This document shows positions 31,757 to 41,463 of a stretch of DNA of 64,000 nt, one piece after another. The DNA lies in assembly GCF_038237375.1 (NCBI RefSeq), contig NZ_CP151273.1, forward strand, positions 2,790,001-2,854,000. Reading direction: 5' to 3'. The notes below the pieces were generated by a model. That model was not told the DNA's origin and did not search any database. It saw only the letters and a program-made list of their open reading frames with translations. The stretch comes from Alcaligenes sp. SDU_A2 (GTDB lineage: Bacteria > Pseudomonadota > Gammaproteobacteria > Burkholderiales > Burkholderiaceae_B). Each line of letters opens with the position of its first letter. Position 1 is the first letter of the stretch. Made by a program: the position numbers and the translations under genes.

Positions 31757-33007
31757 ATGTCCACAGCCAAAACCTCACACTCCCTCCTGCTCAGCGATCT
31801 GACGCATCCCGTGGTGGCCGGCCTGATTTCGGTCATCGTCAACTATGGCGGCACCTTTATTCTGGTCTTTCAGGCCGCCAAAGTCGCCGGGCTCAGCCCC
31901 GAGCTGACCGCCTCCTGGGTCTGGTCGGTATCCATCGGCGTCGGCGTGACCGGTCTGATTCTCAGTTGGGTCGCGCGCGAACCCATCATCACAGCCTGGT
32001 CCACCCCGGCCGCCGCCTTTCTGGTCACTGCGCTGGCCAGCACGCCCTACGAACAGGCCGTCGGTGCCTACCTGATCTCGGCTCTGGCCTTTGTGGTGCT
32101 GGGACTGTCCGGTTACTTCGAGCGCGTCATCCGCCTGATTCCCGCCGGTATCGCATCCGGCCTACTGGCCGGGATCTTGCTGCAATTTGGCATCGGTGCC
32201 TTTGGTGGAATGAGTGTGGACCCCATGCTGGCCGGCCTGCTGATCGCCGCCTACCTGATCTTCAAGCGTCTGAACGCGCGCTACGCGGTAGTCGGCATCC
32301 TGGTGCTGGGCCTGGGTTTTCTGCTGCTGCAAGAGCGCGTGGATCTGGCCGGCCTGCAGCTGCAATTGGCCGCCCCGGTCTTTACCATGCCGGCCTTTTC
32401 GCTGAATGCCTTGCTCAGCGTGGCTTTGCCCCTGTTCCTTATCACCCTGACCGGCCAATACATGCCAGGCATGCTGGTGCTGCGCAACGACGGCTTTCGC
32501 ACCAGCGCCAATCCTATTGTCGCGCTGACCGGCCTGGGTTCGCTGCTCATGGCCCCCTTTGGCTCCCACGCCTTTAATATAGCCGCCATCACGGCAGCCA
32601 TCTGCACCGGCCGCGAAGCGCACGAAGATCCGTCCAAGCGCTGGATCGCGGGTATTGCCGCCGGCCTGTTCTATATCCTGGTGGGCGTGTTCGGCGTCAC
32701 GCTGGCCGCTGTTTTCATGGCTTTCCCCGCCACCTTCATCACCACACTGGCGGGCCTGGCCTTGCTAGGCACCATAGGCGGCAGTCTGGCCGGGGCCATG
32801 GCCGAACCCAAGACCCGCGAAGCCGCCCTGATCACCTTTCTGGCCTCGGCGGCCAACATTACCCTGCTGGGCATAGGCGGTGCCTTCTGGGGCCTGCTGA
32901 TCGGCTTGCTGGCCTATCTGGTGCTGAACGGAAAAATGCCGCAACGCAAGTCCAAAGCAGCCGTCCTGCCCACCGAGGCCAGCCCCGAAAAGCCCGTTCT
33001 GCGCTAG
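31757..33007 (+). CDS. benE: BenE-family benzoate/H+ symporter-like transporter
   Basis: A 416-residue, very hydrophobic inner-membrane protein with about 12 helices. The BenE/YdcO signature is visible in the N-terminal VVAGLISVIVNYGGTFILVF and in ITAWSTPAAAFLV, plus GSHAFNIAAITAAICTG. Family members are proposed proton symporters for benzoate. No benzoate catabolic genes are near, so the substrate is uncertain. The gene is flanked by a terminator upstream and a 287-base intergenic stretch downstream. Confidence 0.85.
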   Translation: MSTAKTSHSLLLSDLTHPVVAGLISVIVNYGGTFILVFQAAKVAGLSPELTASWVWSVSIGVGVTGLILSWVAREPIITAWSTPAAAFLVTALASTPYEQAVGAYLISALAFVVLGLSGYFERVIRLIPAGIASGLLAGILLQFGIGAFGGMSVDPMLAGLLIAAYLIFKRLNARYAVVGILVLGLGFLLLQERVDLAGLQLQLAAPVFTMPAFSLNALLSVALPLFLITLTGQYMPGMLVLRNDGFRTSANPIVALTGLGSLLMAPFGSHAFNIAAITAAICTGREAHEDPSKRWIAGIAAGLFYILVGVFGVTLAAVFMAFPATFITTLAGLALLGTIGGSLAGAMAEPKTREAALITFLASAANITLLGIGGAFWGLLIGLLAYLVLNGKMPQRKSKAAVLPTEASPEKPVLR

Positions 33008-33125
33008 TCACTCCCGACACCAGAATCAGTGTCGCCATCCCAACAAGGATCGGCGGCACAGCGCCATGCGGCCGATACACCCGGACTCAGAAAAGCGCGC
33101 ATATGTTTTACCGCTGTCGCTCAAT

Positions 33126-33222
33126 TTGTAAAAAATAGATACATAAAAGCGATCAATTTACAGCAAATTAACCTATATGCACCGAAAATCTATCTATACA
33201 TATACACACGATTAATAGATAC
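33126..33222 (+). promoter_or_regulatory. AT-rich control region of the biotin operon with repeated ATAGATA motifs
   Basis: The 287 bases between the transporter and the P450 gene have no credible gene. They carry AATAGATACA twice in direct orientation (about 33134 and 33214), and CTATCTATAC at 33190-33199, which fits 8 of 10 positions of the BioR box TTATCTATAA. A BirA-type TTGTAAA...TTTACA pair is present but its spacing is wrong. Biotin-responsive control is an inference. Confidence 0.35.
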
Positions 33223-33294
33223 AGCTTCCCGGCAGCGATCCAAAGACATGCATGCTAGCCTGCACCGGCTTCGCTACAGCTCTGGAGACATGCC

Positions 33295-34485
33295 GTGTTC
33301 AAGGCGCCATTCATCGCCGACCCCTACGCGTTTTATGCCGACCTGCGCCAAGGTCCGCCCTTAGTCTGGACGCCTGATTTCTGTGGCGGTGCCTGGCTGG
33401 TTCACCGCCATGCCGATGTCCGATTCGCCTTGCGAGACCCCGCCTTGCGCGTGCGCCGGATCGGCGGTTGGACCACGCAGGCCCAGGCACCGGACACCTC
33501 CCGCCTGTATGCCTTCAAAAGCCTGATGGCCCGCGCTCTGGTGTTCGTGGACCGGCCCCGGCACACACGGATACGGCGCGTGCTCAGCCCCGCCTTCACC
33601 GCCGATGCCATGCGGGCACTGGAACCGGCTATTCAAACACGCTGCCAACAACTTGCCGGTGAACTACGCCGCAAACTGGAAAACGGGCAGGCCGATTTAG
33701 CACGCGATATCTGTCGGCCCCTGCCTGTACTGGTCATGATGGACCTGCTGGGCTTGCGCGATTTGCCGGCCGAACGACTGCTTGAATGGACCGAAGCGAT
33801 GGCGCATTTTCTGGGTATCCCCACCCCGGACGCACCCGTGCTGCTGCGCGCCCAACACGCCCTGCTGGACATGGCCGACTGCCTGTCGGACGCGCGCCAT
33901 CTCGTGCCCGACGGCTTGGCCTGGCAGCTATTGCACGACCAAAACCTGTCCCTGCGCGGTCGCCAAGAACGGCTAGCCCAGTGCTGCATGCTGCTCTTTG
34001 CCGGTTACGAGACCTCGCGCCACCTGTTGGGCACCATGCTCAACACCCTGATCCAACGCGCCGACCTGCGCCAGACGCTGGAGCAGCACCCACAGCAGAT
34101 TCCGGCCGCCGTGCGCGAATTTCTGCGCCACGACAGCCCGATTCAATACACGGCGCGCCGCCTGGAAGGCGATCGCCACTGGCACGGCCAGACATTACGT
34201 AAAGGCCAGTTGCTGGTCTTGTTGCTTGGCGCGGCCAATCACGATCCCGATATTTTTCCGGACCCGCAGACACTGGATTTCACACGCCACACGCAGCCAG
34301 AGCTGTCTCTGGGCCACGGCATCCACCACTGCCTTGGGGCCGGACTGGCGCAACTGGAAGCCCGGCTTGCCGTGCAAACCTTATTGCCCCTCTTGCCGTC
34401 CCTGCAGTCCCGCCCAGGCCAGCGCATCAGGCTGCCCGCCTACCGAGGCTGGGACAATCTGCCCGTACAAACGGTCGCAGCATGA
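33295..34485 (+). CDS. Cytochrome P450, BioI-like, first gene of the biotin operon
   Basis: A 396-residue soluble bacterial P450. The I-helix oxygen motif is LLFAGYETS, the K-helix ExxR is in REFLRH, and the heme-binding loop is LSLGHGIHHCLGAG with the Cys ligand. GTG 33295 is chosen because a GGAG lies 8 bases upstream. It overlaps bioF by 4 bases. In Bacillus, BioI is a P450 that cleaves acyl-ACP to pimeloyl-ACP for biotin synthesis. The operon context suggests the same role, making pimeloyl for BioF, but the redox partners are not here. Confidence 0.85.
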   Translation: MFKAPFIADPYAFYADLRQGPPLVWTPDFCGGAWLVHRHADVRFALRDPALRVRRIGGWTTQAQAPDTSRLYAFKSLMARALVFVDRPRHTRIRRVLSPAFTADAMRALEPAIQTRCQQLAGELRRKLENGQADLARDICRPLPVLVMMDLLGLRDLPAERLLEWTEAMAHFLGIPTPDAPVLLRAQHALLDMADCLSDARHLVPDGLAWQLLHDQNLSLRGRQERLAQCCMLLFAGYETSRHLLGTMLNTLIQRADLRQTLEQHPQQIPAAVREFLRHDSPIQYTARRLEGDRHWHGQTLRKGQLLVLLLGAANHDPDIFPDPQTLDFTRHTQPELSLGHGIHHCLGAGLAQLEARLAVQTLLPLLPSLQSRPGQRIRLPAYRGWDNLPVQTVAA

Positions 34486-35663
34486 ACGCTCTTTTGAATC
34501 GCCTGGAGCACGGCCTGCAAGGGCTGCGCCGGCAAGACTTGTGGCGCCACCGGACACTGTGCCAACCACTGCCCAACGGCCATGTCCGACGCGACGGCCG
34601 GGACATGCTGAGCTTTGCCGGCAACGACTACCTGGGCCTGAGCCTGCACCCGGACCTGCAACCCGCGCTCGCCGATGCAGCCGGCGCGACGGCTTCCCCT
34701 CTGGTGTGCGGACACCACCGCCAAGCCCATGCATTGGAGCAGGAACTGGCTGCCTGGAGCGGATTTGACGCTGCGCGTCTGTTTGTCAGCGGTTACCAAG
34801 CCAGCCTGGGGGTGATTCCCGCCTTGCTTGGCCCCAAGGACAGCATTTTCTGCGACCGCCTGAATCATGCCAGCCTGATCGACGGCAGCCGGCTATCCGG
34901 AGCACGCCTGCGCGTCTACCCCCATCGCGATATGGGTCGGCTCGAGGCCCTGCTCTCCCGACCGGGGCCGGGTCTGAAATTAATCATTTCCGACAGCCTC
35001 TTCAGCATGGACGGCACCCTGGCTCCGGTCGATGAGCTACTGACACTGTGCGAGCGCCACGATGCCATGCTGTACCTGGACGATGCCCACGGCCTGGGCG
35101 TGCTGGGCGCAAACGGACGCGGCGCACCCGAACACTTTGCGCTGACCCAGGCGCAAAGGCGCAGGCTGATCTATCTGGGCACGTTTGGCAAAGCAGCGGG
35201 GCTGGGCGGCGCTTTTGTGGCCGGCAGCGCCACGCTGATCGACTGGCTGACCCAACGCGCGCGCAGCTATGTGTTCAGCACAGGACTGGCCCCGGCCCAC
35301 TGCGCCGCCTTGCGGGCCTGCCTGCCCTTGATTTCCCAAGCACAACAGCAGCGCACCCGTCTGCAACACCTTGCCCGACTCTGGCAGATCCAGGCCGACA
35401 CCTTGCCCTGGCCTTCCCCTTTATCCGAGACGCCGGTGCAAAGACTGATGCTGGGCCAGCCCAGTCAGGCGTTGCGCCTGTCCGCCTATCTGGCCGAACA
35501 CGGCATCTGGGCTCCGGCCATACGCCCGCCTACCGTGCCGCGCGGCCAGTCCCGACTGCGCATTTCGCTGTCCGCCGCCCACCAAGAGCGGGACATTTTG
35601 CGTCTGGCCGATTGCCTGCGTCAGGCCCCATCCTTCCCCAACACCGAAACGAGCGCACCATGA
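34482..35663 (+). CDS. bioF: 8-amino-7-oxononanoate synthase
   Basis: A 393-residue PLP enzyme that condenses pimeloyl-ACP or -CoA with alanine to make 8-amino-7-oxononanoate. Visible marks are SFAGNDYLGLSLHP, the Asp-containing LYLDDAHGLGVLG, and the PLP lysine in LGTFGKAAGLGGAF. The start overlaps the P450 stop (ATGA) and the stop overlaps the bioA start. Confidence 0.95.
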   Translation: MNALLNRLEHGLQGLRRQDLWRHRTLCQPLPNGHVRRDGRDMLSFAGNDYLGLSLHPDLQPALADAAGATASPLVCGHHRQAHALEQELAAWSGFDAARLFVSGYQASLGVIPALLGPKDSIFCDRLNHASLIDGSRLSGARLRVYPHRDMGRLEALLSRPGPGLKLIISDSLFSMDGTLAPVDELLTLCERHDAMLYLDDAHGLGVLGANGRGAPEHFALTQAQRRRLIYLGTFGKAAGLGGAFVAGSATLIDWLTQRARSYVFSTGLAPAHCAALRACLPLISQAQQQRTRLQHLARLWQIQADTLPWPSPLSETPVQRLMLGQPSQALRLSAYLAEHGIWAPAIRPPTVPRGQSRLRISLSAAHQERDILRLADCLRQAPSFPNTETSAP

Positions 35664-37000
35664 GCCACATCGACCTGCCCCCCTTATCCCGCCGCAGCCT
35701 GGATGCCGTCTGGCATCCTTGTACCCAAATGCAACACCACGATCAAGGCGTGCCGCTACCGGCCATCCTCCGCGCCCAGGGAGCCTGGTTGCACGATCAG
35801 GACGGAAAACGCTATCTGGACGCAATCAGTTCATGGTGGGTCAACCTGTTCGGGCACAGCCACCCCCACATCATCAATGCCATCAGCGAACAGTTGCACA
35901 CCCTGGATCACATCATGCTGTGCGGTCTGACCCACGAGCCCGTTGTGCAACTGTCCGAACAGTTGGCTGCCTTGACCGGCAACCGGCTAGGCCATGCCTT
36001 CTACGGCAGCGACGGGGCGTCGGCGGTAGAGATCGCTCTTAAACTTAGCGCACAGTACTGGCGCAACCAGGGCCAGGCGCACAAACACCGTTTTGTGGGC
36101 TTGCAACAGGGCTATCATGGAGAAACCCTGGGCGCACTGGCCGTCACCGACGTCCCCTTGTTCCGCGAACACTATGACGCGCAACTGGCTACAAACTACA
36201 TGGCGGCCAGTCCCGATCTACGCCAAGCCGCGCATCCGGACGAGCAGCAGGCCGTCACCCAGGCCGCGCTGGACTCGCTGGAAACGGTGCTGCGCCAACA
36301 CACCGACATTGCCGCCGTCATTCTGGAACCACTGGTGCAATGCGCCGCCGGCATGGTCATGCATGCTCCTGCCTATCTGCGCGGCGTACGCGCCCTGTGC
36401 GATCGCTATCAAGTGCATTTGATTTTGGACGAAATCGCTGTCGGCTGCGGGCGCACCGGTCGTTTCTTTGCCTGCGAACATGCCGACATCTGGCCTGACC
36501 TGCTGTGTTTATCCAAAGGCATCACAGGCGGCACGCTCCCCCTGTCCGTCGTGCTTTCAAGCCATACGCTTTACCAGGGCTTTTACGACCCGGACCTGCG
36601 ACGCGGGTTTCTGCACTCGCATTCCTATTCCGGGAATCCACTGGCCTGTCGGGCCGCGCTGGCCACGCTGGAACTGTTTCGGGAACTGCCGGTTTTCGAG
36701 CTACAGGACGCACTGGCACGAGAACTGGAACCCGGTTTGCAGGATCTAGCGACACGGCACCCAAACATACGGCACCTACGCCGATGCGGCATGATCTGGG
36801 CTTTCGATCTGGATACAGGCCCGATGCGACATGACCATGATGCCTTTGCGCGCCGTTTCTACCGGTCCGCACTGCGCTACGGCCTGTTGCTGCGCCCGAT
36901 TGCCAATACCGTCTACATCATGCCGGGCTACATATGGCAGTCATCGGAAACTCACCACCTGCTGACCGGCCTGCATGATTTGCTGAAGGAATACGCATGA
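35660..37000 (+). CDS. bioA: Adenosylmethionine-8-amino-7-oxononanoate aminotransferase
   Basis: A 446-residue class-III aminotransferase. It transfers the amino group of S-adenosylmethionine to make 7,8-diaminononanoate. The motifs WHPCTQMQHH, SSWWVNLFGHSHP, LILDEIAVGCGRTG and the PLP lysine in LCLSKGITGG identify it as BioA rather than another class-III enzyme. ATG 35660 lies in an ATGA overlap with bioF; the same frame is open back to 35048 but that part is only the bioF shadow. Confidence 0.96.
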   Translation: MSHIDLPPLSRRSLDAVWHPCTQMQHHDQGVPLPAILRAQGAWLHDQDGKRYLDAISSWWVNLFGHSHPHIINAISEQLHTLDHIMLCGLTHEPVVQLSEQLAALTGNRLGHAFYGSDGASAVEIALKLSAQYWRNQGQAHKHRFVGLQQGYHGETLGALAVTDVPLFREHYDAQLATNYMAASPDLRQAAHPDEQQAVTQAALDSLETVLRQHTDIAAVILEPLVQCAAGMVMHAPAYLRGVRALCDRYQVHLILDEIAVGCGRTGRFFACEHADIWPDLLCLSKGITGGTLPLSVVLSSHTLYQGFYDPDLRRGFLHSHSYSGNPLACRAALATLELFRELPVFELQDALARELEPGLQDLATRHPNIRHLRRCGMIWAFDLDTGPMRHDHDAFARRFYRSALRYGLLLRPIANTVYIMPGYIWQSSETHHLLTGLHDLLKEYA

Positions 37001-37683
37001 AGGCCTGCTTTGTCACCGGAACCGATACCGAAATCGGCAAAACCCTGGTCAGCGCCGCCCTGTTGCATGTGTTGGCCGGCCAAGGCGCGCGCAGCCTGGG
37101 CATGAAACCGATTGCATCGGGCGCAGAATCCATCGGCGGGCGACTGCGCAATCCTGATGTACAGGCCTTGGCCCTGCATTCCAGCGTCAGGGCCGACCCG
37201 GACCTGCTGACGCCGTATCTGTTTCGCGAACCGGCAGCCCCGCACATTCTGGCCGCCAAGGCCGGAGAAATACTGGACCCCTTGCGTATCCAATCCAACT
37301 TCCAGGCAGCAAGCAAGTTGGCCGACTATGTTGTGGTCGAAGGCGTAGGCGGCTTCATGGTCCCGCTGGGGGCCGGGCAGACCGGGGCGGATCTGGCGCA
37401 GCGCTTGAACCTGCCGGTGATTCTGGTGGTCGGTCTGCGGCTGGGGGCCTTGAACCATGCCTTGCTCAGCGCCCAGGCCATACGCGCAAGCGGCTTAACA
37501 TTGCTGGGATGGGTCAGCAATCAGGTAGAAGAAAATATGCTGCATGCGCAGGCCAATATACAAAGCCTGCGCGAATACCTGCCCGAACCGTGCCTGGGAA
37601 TCATCCCCCGCCTACACAACCCCGATCCAAACGAACGCATACGCTTGGCTGCTTTGCACTTGCGCCATCCCTGGCCCGCCTGA
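36997..37683 (+). CDS. bioD: Dethiobiotin synthetase
   Basis: A 228-residue ATP-dependent ligase that closes the ureido ring using carbon dioxide. The P-loop is TGTDTEIGKTLVSAAL, and the central VVEGVGGFMVPL segment is typical. The start overlaps bioA by 4 bases. The operon ends here: bioB and bioC are not in the window. The downstream gene converges from the other strand 30 bases later. Confidence 0.95.
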   Translation: MKACFVTGTDTEIGKTLVSAALLHVLAGQGARSLGMKPIASGAESIGGRLRNPDVQALALHSSVRADPDLLTPYLFREPAAPHILAAKAGEILDPLRIQSNFQAASKLADYVVVEGVGGFMVPLGAGQTGADLAQRLNLPVILVVGLRLGALNHALLSAQAIRASGLTLLGWVSNQVEENMLHAQANIQSLREYLPEPCLGIIPRLHNPDPNERIRLAALHLRHPWPA

Positions 37684-37713
37684 CACAAGAGCGCGCGCAG
37701 GGAATGGTACGGA

Positions 37714-38097
37714 CTAACCTACATACCGCCCTAGGCCACCCAACACCACCAAGCCCGCCACCAAGGCCAAAGCGCCCCCCAGAACCGGGCGACGAGCCGG
37801 GTGCGCCAGCCAGAAGTCTTCGCAGACATCTTGCAGGCGGCGCATCCAAGCAAAGGGCGGCGTATGGTCTGCAGGAAAAGCATCCTGCTCCCGCAAATCA
37901 CGCAATTGCGCAGGACTCAGCCTGCCCAGGGCTTCCCATTGCGCCTGCCAGCGGCGATAGGCGGCCTGATGTTCGGGATCTATGTCCAGCCAGGCTCGAA
38001 ATGCGGATTGGCTACGGGCATCCATGCCATCGCTTTCTCGCACCAACCATTCCAGGGCTTGGTCATCGATGCGCCGGACCCGTTCGTCGACCCGCAT
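37714..38097 (-). CDS. Short FecR-like protein (DUF4880 domain plus membrane helix only)
   Basis: A 127-residue protein. Residues 1-65 match the FecR N-terminal cytoplasmic DUF4880 domain (DDQALEWLVRESDG, AFRAWLDIDPEHQAAYRRW). A membrane helix near the C-terminus is LGGALALVAGLVVLGGL, and the protein then stops after GRYVG. The normal periplasmic FecR signalling domain of about 200 residues is missing. It starts 1 base after the stop of the sigma-factor-like gene. This is either a natural mini anti-sigma factor or the remnant of a decayed fec-type operon. Confidence 0.7.
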   Translation of the reverse strand: MRVDERVRRIDDQALEWLVRESDGMDARSQSAFRAWLDIDPEHQAAYRRWQAQWEALGRLSPAQLRDLREQDAFPADHTPPFAWMRRLQDVCEDFWLAHPARRPVLGGALALVAGLVVLGGLGRYVG

Positions 38098-38098
38098 C

Positions 38099-38404
38099 TT
38101 AGCTCCTACCCGGCGCGGCCGACATGCCGCTTGCCGCAGAGCCTGGCACCCTCGGGGCTTGACGGCAGGCCCGCAAGGCCAAACGCACATGTTGTTCCAC
38201 CATCTGGCTGGATGTCTGCATGCGCCGGGCAATCTCGGCATGCGACAGGCCATCAAAACGGTGCAATAAGAACGCTTCGCGCCGACGACGCGGCAAGGAG
38301 CGAATGACCTGCATGATGCGCTGATCGGGCTGTGCCGACGGCGCATCTGCACCCGCCCAACGCACGCAAAAATTGATCCATTTACGATAGTAATATTCGA
38401 GCAT
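38099..38404 (-). CDS. Sigma-70 region 4-only FecI-like protein
   Basis: A 101-residue protein with a clear ECF sigma region 4 (LPRRRREAFLLHRFDGLSHA and EIARRMQTSSQMVEQHV), as in FecI. Region 2, which is needed for -10 recognition and core binding, is absent; only about 25 residues precede region 4. ATG 38404 is used because GAGGTG lies 5 bases upstream; a GTG at 38410 is possible. A near-perfect Fur box precedes it. It pairs with the short FecR-like gene downstream, so the two small proteins may still work together. Confidence 0.72.
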   Translation of the reverse strand: MLEYYYRKWINFCVRWAGADAPSAQPDQRIMQVIRSLPRRRREAFLLHRFDGLSHAEIARRMQTSSQMVEQHVRLALRACRQAPRVPGSAASGMSAAPGRS

Positions 38405-38432
38405 GAGCACACCTCGTACAGGAACATCAAAC

Positions 38433-38451
38433 GATAATAATTCCTATTATC
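38433..38451 (-). promoter_or_regulatory. Fur box upstream of the FecI/FecR-like pair
   Basis: GATAATAATTCCTATTATC is close to the 19-bp Fur consensus and nearly palindromic. It lies 29 bases before the start of the sigma-like gene, the usual arrangement for iron-starvation sigma factors. Confidence 0.75.
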
Positions 38452-38486
38452 TTTTGATCGATGTTGAATGTCCAGTTAAAGCGCGC

Positions 38487-38519
38487 AAAAAAAACCCTGA
38501 CTGTTTAAGTCAGGGTTTT
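38487..38519 (-). terminator. Rho-independent terminator after bamC
   Basis: A 12-bp stem, AAAACCCTGACT with AGTCAGGGTTTT, lies next to an A-run on the plus strand that becomes the U-tract of a minus-strand transcript. It ends the dapA-bamC transcript. Confidence 0.85.
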
Positions 38520-38552
38520 GACTAGCTTACCCAATCCTAAGGTGAGCAGATA

Positions 38553-39686
38553 TTACTTGCCGGGCCGCATATGGCTGGACAGCACATTAACAATGCGCTT
38601 GGCCGTAGGCGTGCTCTGCTCCTGGCCGTTCTTATCCAGAACCGTGACACGAGTCGCATCACCCTGACCGGTCAACTTGATCCGCAAGGGTACGGCTTCG
38701 GCCGTGTTGCGACCACCAAAGATGCGACCGATGATGTTCTGCTGCTCGATCTTCTCGCCCGTATCGGAGTCCAGATAGCGGATGAAGAATTCGCCAGCCG
38801 AACGGTCGCGGTCTTCGACCGAGAAACCGGCCGAATCAATGGCCACGCCGACACGACGCCAAGCACGATCAAAGGATTCGTTCAACACCAACTCCGCCTG
38901 GCCCGCCGTATCCAGCGTCTGCACCTGGGCAAGAGAAGGATCTTTAGAGGCATTGGCTACCTGTTCGCGGGCCGAATCGATGTCCGAACCCAGGTACACC
39001 ATGATGCGCGCCAGCATGGCGGCATTCAGGCCCGGATCTTCCTTGGCAAATACCCATTTGAAAGCGGCACCGTCGGCTGTCGGAGTTTCTTCCATGCGCT
39101 GATGCGACACATAGACTTCGGTTTGCCCGCCCACGCGCTCAATGCGAGTACGGAAGCGTTCGCGTTCGCCGCTGTCAAAGACCTGGTCGATGATGGAGCC
39201 CAAGGCGCTGCGAATCCAGCTTTCTGGAATCTTGGCGCGGTTCTCGGCCCAGTCGGTCTGGATCAGACCCGCGCTGGGGTCCTGGGACTGAATGGTAAAG
39301 CCCTGTTCGCCCCAGAACTCCACGATACCGGGAAACACCTTGTCCACGGGACGGTCAATGACCAACCAGCGCAGATCGCCATCGCGCATCACCTGGATGC
39401 CGGCCGCCTGAGGCAGCACTTTGACGGCACCGCCCGAGGCCGCCTGGGCGCTTTGGCCCTGGGCATACTGGGAATAGGACGTAGCCCCTTCCGGTGCCCG
39501 ATAATGGGCGTCGCGATTGGCCTGGGTCAGATCCGGCGGAATGCTCAGGGGATCGCCCGCCACCGTGCTCTTGTAATTGATCGACTCTTCTTTGCCCAGC
39601 ACCTGGTCCACCGTCGAACAACCGGACAGAGCCAACAGGCTCAAAGACAGGCCGATAAGGCTTTTACTAGCTGGCTTAACTATCAT
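38553..39686 (-). CDS. bamC: Outer-membrane assembly lipoprotein BamC
   Basis: A 377-residue lipoprotein of the beta-barrel assembly machine. The signal ends in lipobox LALSGC, giving a lipidated Cys, followed by the unstructured BamC N-terminus (about 24-95) that binds BamD. Two helix-grip domains follow, the second with [20 protein letters not shown]. The start overlaps the dapA stop by 4 bases, and dapA-bamC is the common gene order. Confidence 0.92.
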   Translation of the reverse strand: MIVKPASKSLIGLSLSLLALSGCSTVDQVLGKEESINYKSTVAGDPLSIPPDLTQANRDAHYRAPEGATSYSQYAQGQSAQAASGGAVKVLPQAAGIQVMRDGDLRWLVIDRPVDKVFPGIVEFWGEQGFTIQSQDPSAGLIQTDWAENRAKIPESWIRSALGSIIDQVFDSGERERFRTRIERVGGQTEVYVSHQRMEETPTADGAAFKWVFAKEDPGLNAAMLARIMVYLGSDIDSAREQVANASKDPSLAQVQTLDTAGQAELVLNESFDRAWRRVGVAIDSAGFSVEDRDRSAGEFFIRYLDSDTGEKIEQQNIIGRIFGGRNTAEAVPLRIKLTGQGDATRVTVLDKNGQEQSTPTAKRIVNVLSSHMRPGK

Positions 39687-40588
39687 GAAATCAGATCCGC
39701 AACTTTCAAAGATTGGCGCAATAAATCATGGTACTGCTGGCTTAACGGCGTCAATGGTAAACGATAACCGAGCTGAGTGAGGCCCATTTCTGCAAGCGCC
39801 CATTTCACAGGGATAGGATTGGCCTCGACAAACAGATTCTTGTTCAGATCGCCCAGCTTGGCGTTAAGACGACGCACAGCGGGCACATCCATGTCCAGCG
39901 CGGCGCGACACAACTGGCTCATCAGGCGCGGCGCGACGTTGGCCGTGACCGAAATATTGCCGCGCGCACCCAGCAGAATATAGGCGGCCGCCGTCGCGTC
40001 ATCGCCACTGACCACGACAAAATCCTCTGGCGCATCGCGCAGCAGCAAGGCACCACGCGCCAAGTCGCCGGTGGCATCTTTGATGCCAAAAATATTAGGC
40101 AGCTGGGCCAGACGCAGCACAGTGGCGTTGCTCAGATCGGCCACGGTGCGGCCAGGGACGTTGTACAGCATCTGGGGCAGATCGACCGCCTCGGCAATCG
40201 TACGAAAATGCTGGTACAGCCCTTCCTGGGTCGGACGGTTGTAATAAGGCACCACCGACAAACCAGCATCGGCCCCCACGTCCAGCGCATGGCGGGACAG
40301 TTCGATGGCTTCCTTGGTGGAGTTGCCACCCACGCCGGCCACCACAGGCACACGGCCAGCGGCGTGCTCGACCGCCACTTTGATCAGCTCGGCATGCTCG
40401 TCCACCGACACCGTAGGCGATTCGCCCGAGGTTCCCACCACCACCAGCACATTGGTTCCTTCCTGAATGTGCCAGTCGATCAGTTTTCGGTAGGCGGCGA
40501 AATCCAGACCCCCATCGGGATTCATAGGTGTAACAAGGGCAACCATGCTGCCCTGAAGATTGGAAATAGCAGAGTCCGAACTTGCCAT
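39683..40588 (-). CDS. dapA: 4-hydroxy-tetrahydrodipicolinate synthase
   Basis: A 301-residue DapA, first committed enzyme of lysine and diaminopimelate synthesis, condensing pyruvate with aspartate semialdehyde. Motifs are [18 protein letters not shown], the Tyr in MLYNVPGRT, and the Schiff-base Lys in [10 protein letters not shown]. It lies upstream of bamC with overlapping start and stop. Confidence 0.96.
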   Translation of the reverse strand: MASSDSAISNLQGSMVALVTPMNPDGGLDFAAYRKLIDWHIQEGTNVLVVVGTSGESPTVSVDEHAELIKVAVEHAAGRVPVVAGVGGNSTKEAIELSRHALDVGADAGLSVVPYYNRPTQEGLYQHFRTIAEAVDLPQMLYNVPGRTVADLSNATVLRLAQLPNIFGIKDATGDLARGALLLRDAPEDFVVVSGDDATAAAYILLGARGNISVTANVAPRLMSQLCRAALDMDVPAVRRLNAKLGDLNKNLFVEANPIPVKWALAEMGLTQLGYRLPLTPLSQQYHDLLRQSLKVADLIS

Positions 40589-40667
40589 GATGAGAGAAGT
40601 CTCCGGATTTAAGGCGCAACAGCCGACAAAAATAATGACCTGTCAGTTTAACGGATAAGCAGTCAAA

Positions 40668-41318
40668 TCATAAGAACCATTTCAACACCCCTTCTCCCAA
40701 GGCAATCAAGGGACGCATCAGCGTCCAGAGCACGCCGGTAAACATCAGCGCGATCAGAATGATCATGCCGTAGGGTTCGATGCGGGAATAGGCATAGGCC
40801 AAACGATTTGGCAACAAACTAAAGACAATTCGCCCGCCGTCCAAAGGCGGCAAAGGCAGCAGATTCAAGGCCATCAACACCAGATTGACCTGTACGCCGG
40901 CCACCGCCATGCCCATCCAGAAGGCGCTGTCGCCCTGCCCGATCGACACCATCAGGTGTGCGTACAGCACCCACAGAATCGCCATGAATAAATTGGAAGC
41001 CGGCCCAGCCAGGGCTACCCACAGCATGTCCCGCTTAGGGTTGCGCAAACGCCCCCAATCCACCGGCACGGGCTTGGCCCAACCGAACAGAATGCCCCCC
41101 ATGCCCATCAGGGAACTGCTCAACAGCAGCACCAGCGGCACGACGATCGTGCCGATAGGATCAATATGGCGTAGAGGGTTCAGGCTGATGCGGCCCGCCA
41201 GCATCGCGGTCGGGTCGCCGAACAGGCGCGCCACATAGCCATGCGCGGCTTCGTGCAAAGTAATGCCGAAAATAACCGGCAAGGCATAGACAGTAATTGT
41301 CTGTATCAGAGAATCCAT
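40668..41318 (-). CDS. Site-2 protease family (M50) membrane metalloprotease
   Basis: A 216-residue, five- to six-helix membrane protein. The zinc motif is HEAAH in FGITLHEAAHGYVARLFG and the third ligand is the Asp in NLLPLPPLDGGRI. It belongs to the short SpoIVFB/YwhC-like M50 group with no PDZ domain, so it is not RseP. Its substrate is unknown. It lies 79 bases upstream of dapA on the same strand. Confidence 0.88.
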   Translation of the reverse strand: MDSLIQTITVYALPVIFGITLHEAAHGYVARLFGDPTAMLAGRISLNPLRHIDPIGTIVVPLVLLLSSSLMGMGGILFGWAKPVPVDWGRLRNPKRDMLWVALAGPASNLFMAILWVLYAHLMVSIGQGDSAFWMGMAVAGVQVNLVLMALNLLPLPPLDGGRIVFSLLPNRLAYAYSRIEPYGMIILIALMFTGVLWTLMRPLIALGEGVLKWFL

Positions 41319-41463
41319 GACAGTCCTGAGCTCCGAAGGAGCAAGCGCTCCGCCACGGGAGCAGCGGGCGCATTGATCCGGGTTGGACAGTCGGTGCTGT
41401 CCCAGGTTCAGGATTGAAACACGAATGTCCGCCCAGGCGCGAATTTTTTCCCGGCCCGAAGCG

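Noticed and set aside
33126-33162. BirA-like TTGTAAA...TTTACA pair upstream of the biotin operon
   Set aside because: The half-sites are 24 bases apart rather than about 18-19, and no BirA-type GG/CC flanks are seen.
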